DNA of 64,000 nucleotides from Flavobacterium palustre (GCF_014639535.1 NZ_BMGA01000001.1:186001-250000), one strand, 5' to 3'. Counted from the stretch's first letter, positions 23,289-33,413 are shown. The notes: generated from the sequence alone by a model not told the origin. Made by a program: numbers and translations.

Positions 23289-24539
23289 ATGGCCTATTTA
23301 TTTACGTCAGAATCTGTGAGCGAAGGACATCCGGATAAAATTGCAGATCAAATTTCAGATGCATTAATTGATAATTTTCTGGCATTTGATGCTGACTCAA
23401 AAGTAGCTTGCGAGACTTTAGTAACTACCGGTCAGGTTATTTTGGCAGGAGAAGTAAAATCCAATACGTATTTAGACGTTCAGCAAATTGCTCGTGATGT
23501 AATCAAAAAAATCGGATACACGAAAAGCGAATACATGTTTGAAGCTAATTCATGCGGTGTTCTTTCAGCTATTCATGAACAATCAGCTGATATTAATCAA
23601 GGAGTTGACAGAAAAAGTCCTGAAGAACAAGGTGCCGGTGACCAGGGAATGATGTTTGGTTATGCTACTAATGAAACCGAAAACTACATGCCGTTGGCAC
23701 TTGATTTATCACACAAACTTTTAAAAGAATTAGCAGCTTTAAGACGTGAAAATAACGAAATCACTTATTTACGTCCGGATGCAAAATCTCAGGTTACCCT
23801 TGAATACAGCGATGACAACATACCTACACGTATTGATACCATTGTAATCTCGACTCAACATGACGATTTTGACGAAGAAGCCGCAATGCTTGCTAAAATC
23901 AAAAAAGATATTGTTGAAATTTTGATTCCAAGAATTATCGCTAAAAATCCGGAACACGCCCATTTATTCAACGATAAAATTAACTACCACATCAATCCTA
24001 CAGGAAAATTCGTTATTGGAGGCCCTCACGGAGATACCGGTCTAACAGGAAGAAAAATTATCGTAGATACTTATGGCGGAAAAGGAGCTCATGGTGGTGG
24101 TGCTTTCTCAGGAAAAGATCCAAGTAAAGTAGACAGAAGTGCTGCTTATGCAACACGTCATATTGCTAAAAACTTAGTAGCCGCAGGAGTTGCTGACGAA
24201 ATTTTAGTTCAGGTTTCTTACGCTATTGGAGTTGCCGAACCAATGGGTATTTTTGTAAATACTTATGGCAAAGCAAAAGTAAATCTAACCGATGGTGAAA
24301 TTGCTAAAAAAGTAGAAGCTATTTTTGATATGCGTCCTTATTTTATCGAGCAACGTTTAAAATTAAGAAACCCTATCTATAGTGAAACTGCCGCTTACGG
24401 ACACATGGGACGTACACCGGAAGTGGTTACAAAAACTTTCTCAGCTCCGGGAGGCGATGAAAAAACAGTAACTGTAGAATTGTTTACATGGGAAAAACTG
24501 GACTATGTTGAGCAGATTAAAACAGCATTCGGATTATAA
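23289..24539 (+). CDS. metK: S-adenosylmethionine synthetase
   Basis: MetK makes S-adenosylmethionine from methionine and ATP. The 416-residue protein has the three family signatures: GHPDKIADQ near the N-terminus, [12 protein letters not shown], and the glycine-rich loop GGGAFSGKD. The ATG at 23289 ([17 protein letters not shown]) fits the family; the frame stays open 26 codons upstream to an ATG at 23211, which lies inside the riboswitch's 3' strand. It is monocistronic with a terminator 20 bases after the stop, and is divergent from the metX operon. Confidence 0.97.
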   Translation: MAYLFTSESVSEGHPDKIADQISDALIDNFLAFDADSKVACETLVTTGQVILAGEVKSNTYLDVQQIARDVIKKIGYTKSEYMFEANSCGVLSAIHEQSADINQGVDRKSPEEQGAGDQGMMFGYATNETENYMPLALDLSHKLLKELAALRRENNEITYLRPDAKSQVTLEYSDDNIPTRIDTIVISTQHDDFDEEAAMLAKIKKDIVEILIPRIIAKNPEHAHLFNDKINYHINPTGKFVIGGPHGDTGLTGRKIIVDTYGGKGAHGGGAFSGKDPSKVDRSAAYATRHIAKNLVAAGVADEILVQVSYAIGVAEPMGIFVNTYGKAKVNLTDGEIAKKVEAIFDMRPYFIEQRLKLRNPIYSETAAYGHMGRTPEVVTKTFSAPGGDEKTVTVELFTWEKLDYVEQIKTAFGL

Positions 24540-24558
24540 TCCCTTAATTACAAAAAAC

Positions 24559-24588
24559 AAAAGCCATTCGGATTCGAATGGCTTTTTT
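24559..24588 (+). terminator. Intrinsic terminator after metK
   Basis: AAAAGCCATTCG and CGAATGGCTTTT form a 12-bp stem with loop GATT, followed by T6. The A-run on the other side could also serve the convergent gene at 24626-24961. Confidence 0.88.
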
Positions 24589-24625
24589 AATGTCTTTAAA
24601 TTGCAACAACAATAAGGAAACAGTT

Positions 24626-24961
24626 CTAGTCTTGAAAAATAAATTGACACACTAACACCAAATTAGCAAATAGCAATCCCATTCCCGAAACGAAAATGAT
24701 TCTATTTGCAATCTTTCGAGAAAACATCTCGAAACACCCTTTAATACCAAATACCACAAAGGTAGTAAAGGAAATGAAAATGAAAATTTCCAAAAATAAA
24801 TTGAATCCTAAGAACGTATTTTGCGCTTCTTTTAAAGTACCGTTTTTAAACAAAACAGCACCGTCAAAACAAATCACAAGAACAAATGATATTGCCAACG
24901 CAAAAAACAACCATCTGAGTTGAACCATTAATTCCTTATTATCCATCACAAGTAAATTCAT
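24626..24961 (-). CDS. Small membrane protein of unknown function
   Basis: This 111-residue protein has three hydrophobic segments (about 15-35, 50-72, 87-108) and a short charged loop (KNGTLKEAQ) between the first two. No catalytic motif or family is recognised. An in-frame ATG six codons in (24946) is an equally good start. It lies alone between metK and ubiE on the opposite strand; its convergence with metK and the shared terminator suggest a separate transcript. Confidence 0.6.
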   Translation of the reverse strand: MNLLVMDNKELMVQLRWLFFALAISFVLVICFDGAVLFKNGTLKEAQNTFLGFNLFLEIFIFISFTTFVVFGIKGCFEMFSRKIANRIIFVSGMGLLFANLVLVCQFIFQD

Positions 24962-25092
24962 TTGGTAAAATTGAGAATAATAATCTTACATCACAATACC
25001 CACTTTCCGTGATTTTTTCAATTATAAATTCTCAAAATAAAAGCAATTACAATTGAAAATTAATTTCAGTTTCAACTTAAAATCCATTATAG

Positions 25093-25100
25093 TATATTTG
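25093..25100 (+). promoter_or_regulatory. -7 element of ubiE-porT
   Basis: TATATTTG matches the consensus, with TTTC 19 bases upstream (25070-25073) as a near-match to TTTG. It lies 14 bases before the ubiE ATG, giving a very short leader. Confidence 0.65.
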
Positions 25101-25114
25101 TCAAAATTTAAAAA

Positions 25115-25846
25115 ATGTCAAAAAACATCACCCCTTATAAAGACTCGGAATTAGGCAAAAAAGAACAGGTAGCTAAAATGTTTGATACTATTTCCGGAAA
25201 CTACGACAATCTGAACCGTGTTATTTCTTTTGGCATTGACGTAAAATGGAGAAAAAAAGTTTTAAAAATAGTTGCCGACACAAATCCTGAAACCATATTA
25301 GATATAGCAACAGGAACTGGCGATTTAGCTATTTTAATGGCAAATACCAATGCCAGACAAATTACAGGCTTAGACATCTCAGCAGGAATGCTGGAAGTAG
25401 GAGTAAAAAAAATTGCTCAAAAAAACCTATCCAACACTATCGAAATGATTTTGGGAGATTCAGAAAACATTCCTTTTCCTGACCATCACTTTGATGCTAT
25501 CACAGTAGCTTTTGGTGTTCGAAATTTTGAGAATCTTGAAAAAGGATTAGCCGAAATATTGCGTGTATTAAAACCCGGAGGAACTTTTGTCATTCTGGAA
25601 ACATCGGTTCCTGAAAAAACACCATACAAACAAGGTTATCATTTTTACAGCAACAACATTCTTCCTATTATAGGTAAATTATTCTCAAAAGACAATGTTG
25701 CTTATGGTTATTTATCCGAATCGGCTGCCGCTTTTCCTTATGGCGAAGCATTGAACAATATTTTAAGAAAAATTGGGTTTATAGATGTAAAAGCAATGCC
25801 GCAAACTTTTGGAGTTGCTACCATTTATGTTGCATCCAAACAATAA
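25115..25846 (+). CDS. ubiE: Demethylmenaquinone methyltransferase
   Basis: This 243-residue class I methyltransferase carries out the last step of menaquinone synthesis. It has SAM motif I as [10 protein letters not shown] (about 64-73), the UbiE signature FGVRNFEN, and a VLKPGG post-motif. In an aerobic flavobacterium, menaquinone is the expected quinone. It is followed 12 bases later by porT; a ubiE-porT pair is, to my knowledge, a common arrangement in this family. Confidence 0.93.
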   Translation: MSKNITPYKDSELGKKEQVAKMFDTISGNYDNLNRVISFGIDVKWRKKVLKIVADTNPETILDIATGTGDLAILMANTNARQITGLDISAGMLEVGVKKIAQKNLSNTIEMILGDSENIPFPDHHFDAITVAFGVRNFENLEKGLAEILRVLKPGGTFVILETSVPEKTPYKQGYHFYSNNILPIIGKLFSKDNVAYGYLSESAAAFPYGEALNNILRKIGFIDVKAMPQTFGVATIYVASKQ

Positions 25847-25858
25847 GTTAAATTGAAA

Positions 25859-26563
25859 ATGAAAAAAATTGCCGTCTTTATTTTACTCCTTACACTGTGT
25901 TTGAACGGATATTCACAGTCTAAAGGTATGTTTAGCAAAGACCCCATTATTCATTTGGAAAATTTTCAAAAACAGCGTTTGTATTTTGGATACTATTTAG
26001 GTTTTAACTCCTTCGATTTTAAAATAGATTATAAAACAGTCGGACCGGACATTCAGGTAGAAAAATCTACCGGATTCAATGTGGGCGTTGTTGCCGATTT
26101 AAAACTTCAGGAATACATCAACCTTCGTTTTGAACCCGGCTTGTACTATACTAAAAGAACACTTCATTATCCTAATTTCACAACAGAACTTGATGCTCTC
26201 AGAGAAGTAAACAGTACTTACATCCATTTTCCTTTGTTATTAAAATTTTCCGCATTGCGTACCGGAAACATTCGTCCATACCTTGTGGGCGGATTATCAA
26301 CCACACTTAATTTATCAGGAAATTCGAAATCTATTGACGATAATGAACAACAAAAATTCAGAGTAAAACCATGGAGTACCAATTATGAATTGGGATTCGG
26401 TATTGACTTTTTCTCTGAATACTTTATCTTTTCTCCCTCCATCCGAGGTTGTTTCAGCCTTAAAGACGAGCTCATCAGAGACAATAACCCTAATAGCCCC
26501 TGGACCGGAAATATTGAATCACTTAAAAGCAGAGCCATCTTTATTAACTTTACTTTCCATTAA
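25859..26563 (+). CDS. porT: PorT/SprT, type IX secretion and gliding protein
   Basis: This 234-residue protein has a signal peptide of about 20 residues (ending GYSQ) followed by alternating beta strands of a small outer membrane barrel. The FGYYLGFNSFDFKIDY opening and the RFEPGLYY and RPYLVGGLS strands match the PorT family. PorT (SprT in Flavobacterium johnsoniae) is needed for type IX secretion and gliding. The ORF can extend two codons to a TTG, but the ATG at 25859 is preferred. Confidence 0.85.
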   Translation: MKKIAVFILLLTLCLNGYSQSKGMFSKDPIIHLENFQKQRLYFGYYLGFNSFDFKIDYKTVGPDIQVEKSTGFNVGVVADLKLQEYINLRFEPGLYYTKRTLHYPNFTTELDALREVNSTYIHFPLLLKFSALRTGNIRPYLVGGLSTTLNLSGNSKSIDDNEQQKFRVKPWSTNYELGFGIDFFSEYFIFSPSIRGCFSLKDELIRDNNPNSPWTGNIESLKSRAIFINFTFH

Positions 26564-26568
26564 TATTA

Positions 26569-27300
26569 TCAGGCTAAATTTCGTTTAAATTCGCTTAAAA
26601 TAATTGCAGTAGCAGTGGCTACATTTAAACTTTCTGTTTTTTGCAAATCACCAAAACGGGGAATCGAAAGTCGGTTTTTGATTGTTTTTTCAATTTCTTC
26701 TGAAATACCGTTCGCTTCATTTCCCATAATAATTATGCCTTCCTGAGGTAAAGCTGTTTTATAGATGTTTTCGCCATCCATAAAAGTCCCAAAAACCGGC
26801 AACTGAGTTTCAGAAATATATTCGGATAAATCAACATAACTAACATTTACCCGGGTTATGGATCCCATAGTTGCCTGAACTACTTTAGGATTATAAATAT
26901 CCACTGTTTCTTTAGTACAAACTACTTGTTGAATTCCAAACCAATCACACAAACGCAAAATAGTCCCCATATTTCCCGGATCTCTTACATCATCCAATGC
27001 GATAATTAAACCTGAATTATTAATTTCTTTTTGAACAGGAATTTTAAAAACAGCCAAACAGCTATTAGGAGTTGCTAATGCACTTATTTTCTTTAAATCA
27101 TTTTCATGGATTAATGACTTTTTAGCAGCCGGAACTTCTTCAAAATCAAACTGTGTAGTATATAAATGTTCTAATTCAAAATTAGATTGTAAAAGCTCCT
27201 GAATTACTTTTACACCTTCAGCAAAAAATAATTGATTATTAATTCGATACTTTTTTTGCTGTAAACTAGTTATAAGTTTTATTTGGTTTTTACTAACCAT
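26569..27300 (-). CDS. TrmH/SpoU-family RNA 2'-O-ribose methyltransferase
   Basis: This 243-residue SPOUT enzyme has the three family motifs: DDVRDPGNMGTILR (motif 1), IIMGNEANGIS (motif 2) and IPRFGDLQKTESLNVATATAI-type motif 3 near the C-terminus. An N-terminal substrate-binding domain covers about residues 1-95. It methylates the 2'-O of a ribose in rRNA or tRNA; the site is unknown. The frame extends 43 codons upstream, but that would overlap the divergent gene, and the ATG at 27300 fits the family. Confidence 0.88.
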   Translation of the reverse strand: MVSKNQIKLITSLQQKKYRINNQLFFAEGVKVIQELLQSNFELEHLYTTQFDFEEVPAAKKSLIHENDLKKISALATPNSCLAVFKIPVQKEINNSGLIIALDDVRDPGNMGTILRLCDWFGIQQVVCTKETVDIYNPKVVQATMGSITRVNVSYVDLSEYISETQLPVFGTFMDGENIYKTALPQEGIIIMGNEANGISEEIEKTIKNRLSIPRFGDLQKTESLNVATATAIILSEFKRNLA

Positions 27301-27309
27301 AAAAATATG

Positions 27310-27317
27310 TACTTTTG
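27310..27317 (+). promoter_or_regulatory. -7 element of tamL
   Basis: TACTTTTG matches the consensus and lies 20 bases before the TTG start at 27338. It sits in the 37-base gap between divergent genes. Confidence 0.6.
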
Positions 27318-27337
27318 AATTAAATATTTTAGACCTC

Positions 27338-29887
27338 TTGAAAAAAATTTCGACAAAAATATCACTATTTATTCTAATAGGAATAATTATATCTGCCTGT
27401 AACGCCGAAAAAAGAGTTCCTGACGGCAAACAACTACTTGCAAGTAATCAAATTTTTGTAAATGGTAAAAAAACCAACGACGAAGACATCTCAAACCAAT
27501 TGTATCAAAAACCGAACAGTAAGTTACTCGGTTACCGTTTGCGATTGCATCTATACAATTTAGCCAATCTCAATCCGGACTCCACCTATCAGGCAAAATT
27601 CACTAATAATCCCGGTAAATACGAACGAAAATCCAAATGGCTTTCGGCAAAACAGGTGGATCGACTGGGACAATCTTTCTGGTACCATGGTATTCATGAT
27701 TTTTTAAAGAAAACCGGAGAAGCTCCTGTAATTATTGATTCGACTAAAACGCAAAAATCACTTTCCCGCCTTCAATATTATTTTTTCAATAATGGCTTTT
27801 TTAATGTCGAAGCTAATTTTGAGCACGACACGCTGAGTTTAAAAAGAGGAAAGATCAAATACAATATTACCTCTAACAAAGCTTATATTTTAGACTCGAT
27901 AAAAACCAATATCAGTTCGCCTGCCTTAGACTCTTTGTACAATAACAGCAAGCAAAACGCACTAATTAAATCGGGAAATCAATACAAAACAATCGATTTT
28001 TCAGATGAAAAAAATCGTATTGCAAGCTATTTCAGAAATCACGGTGCTTATTATTTTCAGCCCACAGCGGTTGTTTTTGACATTGATACCATTGGCAAAA
28101 AAAACAAAGCCGATGTAACTGTAAACATCAGCGATTATAGCTATCAGGATAAAGATTCAACAAAAACTGAATCTTTTAAATTATACAAAATAAGCAGCGT
28201 TGACATCTACACCGATTATTTACCTAACACCAGCAAACAAAATATTACCGACAGTATTTCGCACCAAAACTTTAATATTTACAGCCGCGGTAAATTAAGA
28301 TACAAACCGCACGCCATAACCGACGCTATTTTTATCACTAAAGGAACTTCTTTTGCCGATTATAAAACAGTTTTAACCTCCAGATACCTTAACAATCTTA
28401 AAGTTTTCAACGCTCCGAGCATACAATATGAAGTAGATAAAAAAGATACTCTTCAGAATTCGCTTATCGCAAAAATTTATCTGACGCCCAGAAAAAAGTA
28501 CAGTTTCCAGGCTTCATTTGACCTTACCCACTCCAATATTCAGGACATCGGAATTTCATTTAGTCCTTCATTAAGTATTCGAAATATCTTTAATGGCGCC
28601 GAAACTTTAGAAATTTCAACCCGTGCTAATATTGGTTCTTCAAGAGATTTAGCCAATCCGAATAACCAGTTTTTTAACGTGTCTGAGTACGGAGTCGATT
28701 TTAAACTGAATTTTCCCAGAATATTTTTGCCTTTTCCTACCGAAAAAATCATCCCAAAAAGCATGATACCATCCACACTAATCGGTATTGGTTATGCTAC
28801 ACAAAGAAACATCGGACTGGACAAAGAAAATTTCACCGGAACTTTTTCATACAATTGGAATCCCAAAAGGAACAACACCGCACGTTTTGACCTTTTTAAC
28901 ATTCAGTATGTTAGAAACTTAAATTCTCAAAACTATTTTAATGTTTACGGCTCCTCTTATGATGCGTTAAATACAATAGGAAAAACATACAACACCAACA
29001 CTGACTATGTTGACGACAAGAACAACCTGATTATCGAATCAGGAACTAATGGATTTATCAACGATGTTTTAACTGGAGTAACCAATTTACCAACAAATGA
29101 CTTTAATGAAGTAAAAAGCATCGAAGAAAGAAGAGTCCGACTAACGGAAAACGATTTTATTCTTGCAACCAACTTTAGTTTCAGCAAAACAACAAAAACT
29201 GATTTAGCCGACAATAATTTTTATCTTTTTAAAACTAAAATCGAATCAGCAGGTTCTTTATTATCTCTAATTGGAAATGCAACAAACATAAACAGAAATC
29301 AAAACGGAAATCGTGAATTATTTAATCTGGAATATTCGGAATACATTAAAACCGAATTGGATTACATCAAACACTGGGATTTAAAGCACGAAAAAGTACT
29401 GGCTGTACGCAGCTTTTTTGGAATCGCCATCCCTTTTGGAAATTCTGACTATATCCCTTTTTCCCGAAGTTATTTCTCAGGAGGGTCAAATGACAATCGC
29501 GCCTGGCAACCCTACAGCCTGGGTCCGGGAAGCAGCGGCGCCACTAATGATTTTAATGAAGCCAACATGAAAATTGCCGTAAGTGGCGAATTTAGATTTA
29601 AAATTCTAGGCGATTTAAAAGGCGCATTATTTGCCGATGCAGGAAACATTTGGAATGTTTTTGACAACGTAACCGATGAAAAATCAACTTTTAAGAATTT
29701 TTCCAGCTTAAAAGACATCGCCTTGGGTTCTGGATTTGGTCTTAGATACGATTTAAACTTCTTTGTAGTTCGCTTTGATTTTGGTTTTAAAACCTATAAT
29801 CCTGCCGAAGAATCGGGTAAAAAATGGTTTAGAGATTACAACTTTGGACACTCGGTTTTAAATTTTGGAATAAATTATCCGTTCTAA
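27338..29887 (+). CDS. tamL: TamL-like Omp85 lipoprotein, outer membrane assembly factor
   Basis: This 849-residue protein starts at a TTG; no ATG precedes the signal peptide, and a -7 box lies 20 bases upstream. The signal ends in a lipobox (IIISAC, Cys 21), so the mature N-terminus is lipidated. POTRA-like repeats cover roughly residues 30-430. An Omp85 barrel follows, with the conserved RAF-like loop as NRAWQPYSLGPGS and a C-terminal strand ending in a terminal Phe (NFGINYPF). Lipidated TamA relatives are known from Bacteroidota as TamL, which work with TamB in envelope assembly. No tamB is in the window, so the assignment rests on the protein itself. Confidence 0.82.
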   Translation: MKKISTKISLFILIGIIISACNAEKRVPDGKQLLASNQIFVNGKKTNDEDISNQLYQKPNSKLLGYRLRLHLYNLANLNPDSTYQAKFTNNPGKYERKSKWLSAKQVDRLGQSFWYHGIHDFLKKTGEAPVIIDSTKTQKSLSRLQYYFFNNGFFNVEANFEHDTLSLKRGKIKYNITSNKAYILDSIKTNISSPALDSLYNNSKQNALIKSGNQYKTIDFSDEKNRIASYFRNHGAYYFQPTAVVFDIDTIGKKNKADVTVNISDYSYQDKDSTKTESFKLYKISSVDIYTDYLPNTSKQNITDSISHQNFNIYSRGKLRYKPHAITDAIFITKGTSFADYKTVLTSRYLNNLKVFNAPSIQYEVDKKDTLQNSLIAKIYLTPRKKYSFQASFDLTHSNIQDIGISFSPSLSIRNIFNGAETLEISTRANIGSSRDLANPNNQFFNVSEYGVDFKLNFPRIFLPFPTEKIIPKSMIPSTLIGIGYATQRNIGLDKENFTGTFSYNWNPKRNNTARFDLFNIQYVRNLNSQNYFNVYGSSYDALNTIGKTYNTNTDYVDDKNNLIIESGTNGFINDVLTGVTNLPTNDFNEVKSIEERRVRLTENDFILATNFSFSKTTKTDLADNNFYLFKTKIESAGSLLSLIGNATNINRNQNGNRELFNLEYSEYIKTELDYIKHWDLKHEKVLAVRSFFGIAIPFGNSDYIPFSRSYFSGGSNDNRAWQPYSLGPGSSGATNDFNEANMKIAVSGEFRFKILGDLKGALFADAGNIWNVFDNVTDEKSTFKNFSSLKDIALGSGFGLRYDLNFFVVRFDFGFKTYNPAEESGKKWFRDYNFGHSVLNFGINYPF

Positions 29888-29901
29888 TCCTAATAAATTC
29901 T

Positions 29902-29909
29902 TATTTTTG
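29902..29909 (+). promoter_or_regulatory. -7 element of the aldolase gene
   Basis: TATTTTTG matches TAnnTTTG and lies 50 bases before the fbaA ATG. Confidence 0.6.
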
Positions 29910-29958
29910 CGGTCTTAATCTAAAAACAAAAAATCTAACTACTAAAAACAAAAACAAA

Positions 29959-31026
29959 ATGGGACACAACATTAAGCCTGGTGTAGCAACTGGTGATCAA
30001 GTACAGGAAATTTTTAATTATGCCAAAGAAAAAGGATTTGCACTTCCTGCTGTAAACGTTACAGGATCAAACACAATTAATGGTGTACTTGAAACAGCTG
30101 CAAAACTAAACGCACCGGTTATTATCCAATTCTCAAACGGAGGAGCACAATTTAATGCAGGAAAAGGACTTTCTAATGCGGGAGAAAAAGCAGCTATCGC
30201 CGGAGCAATTGCCGGAGCAAAAAGTATCCACACTTTAGCAGAAGCTTACGGAGCAACTGTAATTTTACATACAGACCACTGCGCAAAAAAATTATTGCCT
30301 TGGATTGATGGTTTATTAGACGCTTCTGAAGAGCATTTTGCTGCAACCGGAAAATCATTATTCAGCTCTCACATGATTGACTTATCAGAAGAGCCATTAG
30401 AAGAAAACATCGAAATTTGCAAAACTTACTTAGAAAGAATGAGCAAAATCGGAATGACATTAGAAATCGAACTTGGAATCACAGGTGGTGAAGAAGATGG
30501 TGTTGACAACTCTGATGTTGACAGTTCAAAATTATACACACAACCGGAAGAAGTAGCTTATGCTTACGAAGAATTATCTAAAGTAAGTCCAAAATTCACT
30601 ATCGCTGCTGCTTTTGGAAATGTTCACGGAGTTTACAAACCAGGAAACGTAAAATTAACTCCAAAAATCTTAAAAAATTCTCAGGATTTCGTACAGGCAA
30701 AATTCAACACAGGAAACAACCCGGTTGATTTTGTATTCCACGGTGGATCAGGTTCTACTCTTGAAGAAATCAGAGAAGGAATTAGCTACGGAGTTATCAA
30801 AATGAACATTGATACTGACTTACAATTTGCTTTCACAGAAGGAATTCGTGATTTCATGGTAAACAATATTGATTACTTAAAAACTCAAATTGGTAACCCA
30901 ACAGGTGCTGATGCTCCTAACAAAAAATATTACGATCCAAGAAAATGGTTGCGTGAAGGAGAAGTTACTTTCAACGCAAGACTGGAACAAGCTTTTGCTG
31001 ACTTGAACAACGTAAATACACTTTAA
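29959..31026 (+). CDS. fbaA: Class II fructose-bisphosphate aldolase
   Basis: This zinc enzyme splits fructose-1,6-bisphosphate in glycolysis and forms it in gluconeogenesis. The 355-residue protein has the class IIA features: the zinc-ligand segment ILHTDHCAKK, GNVHGVYKPGN, the phosphate loop FVFHGGSGS, and KMNIDTD. Length matches E. coli FbaA (359). Codon use is visibly more biased than in its neighbours (for example GAAAAC and GGAGCA repeats), as expected for an abundant protein. It has its own promoter and is separated from accD by a hairpin. Confidence 0.96.
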   Translation: MGHNIKPGVATGDQVQEIFNYAKEKGFALPAVNVTGSNTINGVLETAAKLNAPVIIQFSNGGAQFNAGKGLSNAGEKAAIAGAIAGAKSIHTLAEAYGATVILHTDHCAKKLLPWIDGLLDASEEHFAATGKSLFSSHMIDLSEEPLEENIEICKTYLERMSKIGMTLEIELGITGGEEDGVDNSDVDSSKLYTQPEEVAYAYEELSKVSPKFTIAAAFGNVHGVYKPGNVKLTPKILKNSQDFVQAKFNTGNNPVDFVFHGGSGSTLEEIREGISYGVIKMNIDTDLQFAFTEGIRDFMVNNIDYLKTQIGNPTGADAPNKKYYDPRKWLREGEVTFNARLEQAFADLNNVNTL

Positions 31027-31028
31027 TG

Positions 31029-31085
31029 TTTATAGTTTATGGTTTGTAGTTTAGCAAACCACAAACCATAAACCAAAAACTATAA
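31029..31085. repeat. Long inverted repeat between fbaA and accD
   Basis: TTATAGTTTATGGTTTGTAGTTT faces AAACCACAAACCATAAACC...AACTATAA almost perfectly, a stem of more than 20 bp with a tiny loop. There is no T-run, so it is more likely an mRNA-stabilising hairpin or a dispersed palindrome than a terminator. Confidence 0.65.
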
Positions 31086-31096
31086 ATAACAAAAAA

Positions 31097-31951
31097 ATGG
31101 CTTGGTTTAAAAGACACGAAAAAGGAATCACGACTCCTACCGAACAGAAAATGGACGTTCCAAAAGGACTTTGGTACAAATCTCCTACCGGAAAAATTAT
31201 TGATGCCGAAGAACTGGAACGTAACTTATTTGTAAGCCCTGAAGATGGTTTTCACGTAAGAATAAGTAGTGCTACTTATTTCGAAATCTTATTCGACAAC
31301 AACGAGTTTACTGAATTAGACCCAAACATTACTTCTAAAGATCCTTTGAACTTTGTGGACACAAAGAAATACTCAGAGCGTTTAAAAGATGTTATGGAAA
31401 AAACCAAACTGAAAGATGCTGTTCGCACAGCAGTTGGTAAATCTAAAGGTAAAGATTTGGTAGTTTGCGCTATGGATTTTGCCTTTATTGGAGGTTCTAT
31501 GGGAGCAGTTGTAGGAGAAAAAATCGCCCGAGGAATTGATTATGCCATCAAACACAAATTACCATTTGTAATGATTTCAAAATCAGGAGGAGCCAGAATG
31601 ATGGAAGCTGCATACTCATTAATGCAATTAGCTAAAACATCAGTAAAACTAGCCCAACTTTCGGAAGCTAAATTACCTTATATCTCTTTGTGTACTGACC
31701 CAACTACCGGAGGAACAACTGCTTCTTACGCCATGTTAGGAGACATCAACATTGCTGAGCCGGGTGCCTTAATTGGATTTGCAGGACCACGTGTTGTAAA
31801 AGACACTACAGGTAAAGATTTACCGGAAGGTTTCCAAACAGCTGAATTCCTTTTAGAGCACGGTTTCTTAGACTTTATCACAGCCAGAAAAGAATTAAAA
31901 GACAAGATTAACTTGTACTTAGATTTGATTCAGAATAATGAAATTAGATAA
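31097..31951 (+). CDS. accD: Acetyl-CoA carboxylase carboxyltransferase, beta subunit (zinc-ribbon cysteines lost)
   Basis: AccD transfers the carboxyl group from carboxybiotin to acetyl-CoA in fatty acid synthesis, together with AccA. The 284-residue protein has the crotonase-like core with [20 protein letters not shown] and [16 protein letters not shown]. The N-terminus aligns with the zinc-ribbon of E. coli AccD (GLWYKS...[12 protein letters not shown]), but all four zinc-binding cysteines are replaced (Ser, Gly or acidic residues). The core is intact, so the enzyme is probably active without that zinc site. accA is not in the window. Confidence 0.95.
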   Translation: MAWFKRHEKGITTPTEQKMDVPKGLWYKSPTGKIIDAEELERNLFVSPEDGFHVRISSATYFEILFDNNEFTELDPNITSKDPLNFVDTKKYSERLKDVMEKTKLKDAVRTAVGKSKGKDLVVCAMDFAFIGGSMGAVVGEKIARGIDYAIKHKLPFVMISKSGGARMMEAAYSLMQLAKTSVKLAQLSEAKLPYISLCTDPTTGGTTASYAMLGDINIAEPGALIGFAGPRVVKDTTGKDLPEGFQTAEFLLEHGFLDFITARKELKDKINLYLDLIQNNEIR

Positions 31952-31954
31952 ATC

Positions 31955-31982
31955 AAAATCCCGAGCAATCGGGATTTTTTTT
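31955..31982 (+). terminator. Intrinsic terminator after accD
   Basis: AAAATCCCGA and TCGGGATTTT form a 10-bp stem with loop GCAA, followed by T8 in total. It begins 3 bases after the accD stop. Confidence 0.9.
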
Positions 31983-32054
31983 GCTTTAAATCTTCATAGA
32001 AGCGTTTTTCTTTTTTTAGAAACAGAACGATTATCATTTTTCAATGAACACCTC

Positions 32055-32155
32055 CCCCAGCAGGCGCAAGCATCTTGCTTGTGCACACAAAGAATTTCAA
32101 AACTAAGCGGAATTTCTTTCGTGTGATTGCTTCGTGCCTCGCAATGACTCTGCAA
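32055..32155. repeat. Short palindromic repeats between accD and the ABC permease gene
   Basis: The spacer holds GCGCAAGCATCTTGCTTGTGC (about 32064-32084), a self-complementary hairpin, and GATTGCTTCGTGCCTCGCAATGAC (about 32127-32150). The second is a relative of the units at 4320-4460. No ORF is supported here. Confidence 0.55.
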
Positions 32156-32162
32156 TCTAAAA

Positions 32163-33413
32163 CTACATCCCCGTTCTAATTGCCTCTACAGGATCTAATC
32201 GAGAAGCTGAAATAGCCGGTAAAATTCCCGAAATCAAACCTATAATTCCTGCCAAGCCAGCTCCCAGAAGGATATTATCCAGCCCGAGTACAAACTCAAA
32301 GTCCAGCGCTTTGCTCAATCCAACAGCTATTCCCCAAACCATCAGCAAACCTATCAATCCGCCAATAACCGACAAAATAATCGCTTCGAATAAAAACTGG
32401 AAGAGAATAAATCGGTTTTTAGCTCCTAATGATTTTTGAATTCCTATTAAGTGGGTGCGTTCTTTTACCGAAACAAACATGATATTCGCAATTCCGAAAC
32501 CGCCTACTAACAGCGAAAATCCGCTAATTACCCAGCCGCCCAGTTTCATACTTCCGATAATTCCATCAATAAAATCAGTAAATCCGGAAAAAACATTAAT
32601 AAAAAAATTATCAATTTCTCCGGCTTTAACACCTCGGTAAGCGCGTAATTTTTGGGATATTTCTGCCTTGTACTCCTCCATATCTACCCCATCAACCGGT
32701 TTAAAAATAATAACATTGGTGAGTGAAGTATTATTATCACCAAATTTTTGTCGGATAAAATTAACCGGAATAAACACTGCCGAATCATTACTGTCTCCAA
32801 AAATTCCTGCTCCTTTTTTCTTTAAAACCCCAATTACCGTAAAACGTTGTCCATACAACCGAACGTCTTTCCCAATAGGATCTGAATCTTCAAATAAAGT
32901 AGTTGCAATTTCATTCCCTATAACAATAACTCTGGCAGCCGAATTCGCTTCTGATTCATTATAAAAACGACCTTTTTCAAATTCAAGTCCCTGAATATCT
33001 ATAAATTCATGAGAAACCGGAACAATATTTACATCGCTCACTATTTTGGAATCATATTTTATGGTTTCTGTTTTGGTAAAAATCTGATAACCCAATTCGG
33101 CTGTATTTGTCATTGCACCTTTCAAATAAATATATTCATCGTATTTAACATTAGGGAACTGTTCTCTTTTCCAATTTGGAATATCCGTAGGTCCAAAAGA
33201 AAATTTCATTAAATAAATCGTATTCTTATCCAAACCACTTAAATCTTGTGTGATTTTTCTATCCAGAGAATCTACTGCTGCCAAAACGGCTATAATTGAA
33301 AAGATTCCAATAGTTACTCCAAGCAAAGAAAGAAGCGTTCTTAACTTATTATTTCGCAGTGCATTTAGAGCAAAAGCAAAACTTTCTTTCAACAATCGAA
33401 GATATAACAACAT
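32163..33413 (-). CDS. MacB-type ABC transporter permease
   Basis: This 416-residue protein has the MacB/FtsX architecture: one membrane segment near the N-terminus (about 25-48, after RNNKLRTLLSLLGVTIG), a large periplasmic domain (about 60-270) and three C-terminal membrane segments (about 290-400), ending in the typical SRLDPVEAIRTGM. Such permeases pair with an ATPase to move lipoproteins, peptides or drugs, or to transmit force across the envelope. No ATPase gene is adjacent, so its partner is encoded elsewhere. The substrate is unknown. Confidence 0.85.
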   Translation of the reverse strand: MLLYLRLLKESFAFALNALRNNKLRTLLSLLGVTIGIFSIIAVLAAVDSLDRKITQDLSGLDKNTIYLMKFSFGPTDIPNWKREQFPNVKYDEYIYLKGAMTNTAELGYQIFTKTETIKYDSKIVSDVNIVPVSHEFIDIQGLEFEKGRFYNESEANSAARVIVIGNEIATTLFEDSDPIGKDVRLYGQRFTVIGVLKKKGAGIFGDSNDSAVFIPVNFIRQKFGDNNTSLTNVIIFKPVDGVDMEEYKAEISQKLRAYRGVKAGEIDNFFINVFSGFTDFIDGIIGSMKLGGWVISGFSLLVGGFGIANIMFVSVKERTHLIGIQKSLGAKNRFILFQFLFEAIILSVIGGLIGLLMVWGIAVGLSKALDFEFVLGLDNILLGAGLAGIIGLISGILPAISASRLDPVEAIRTGM

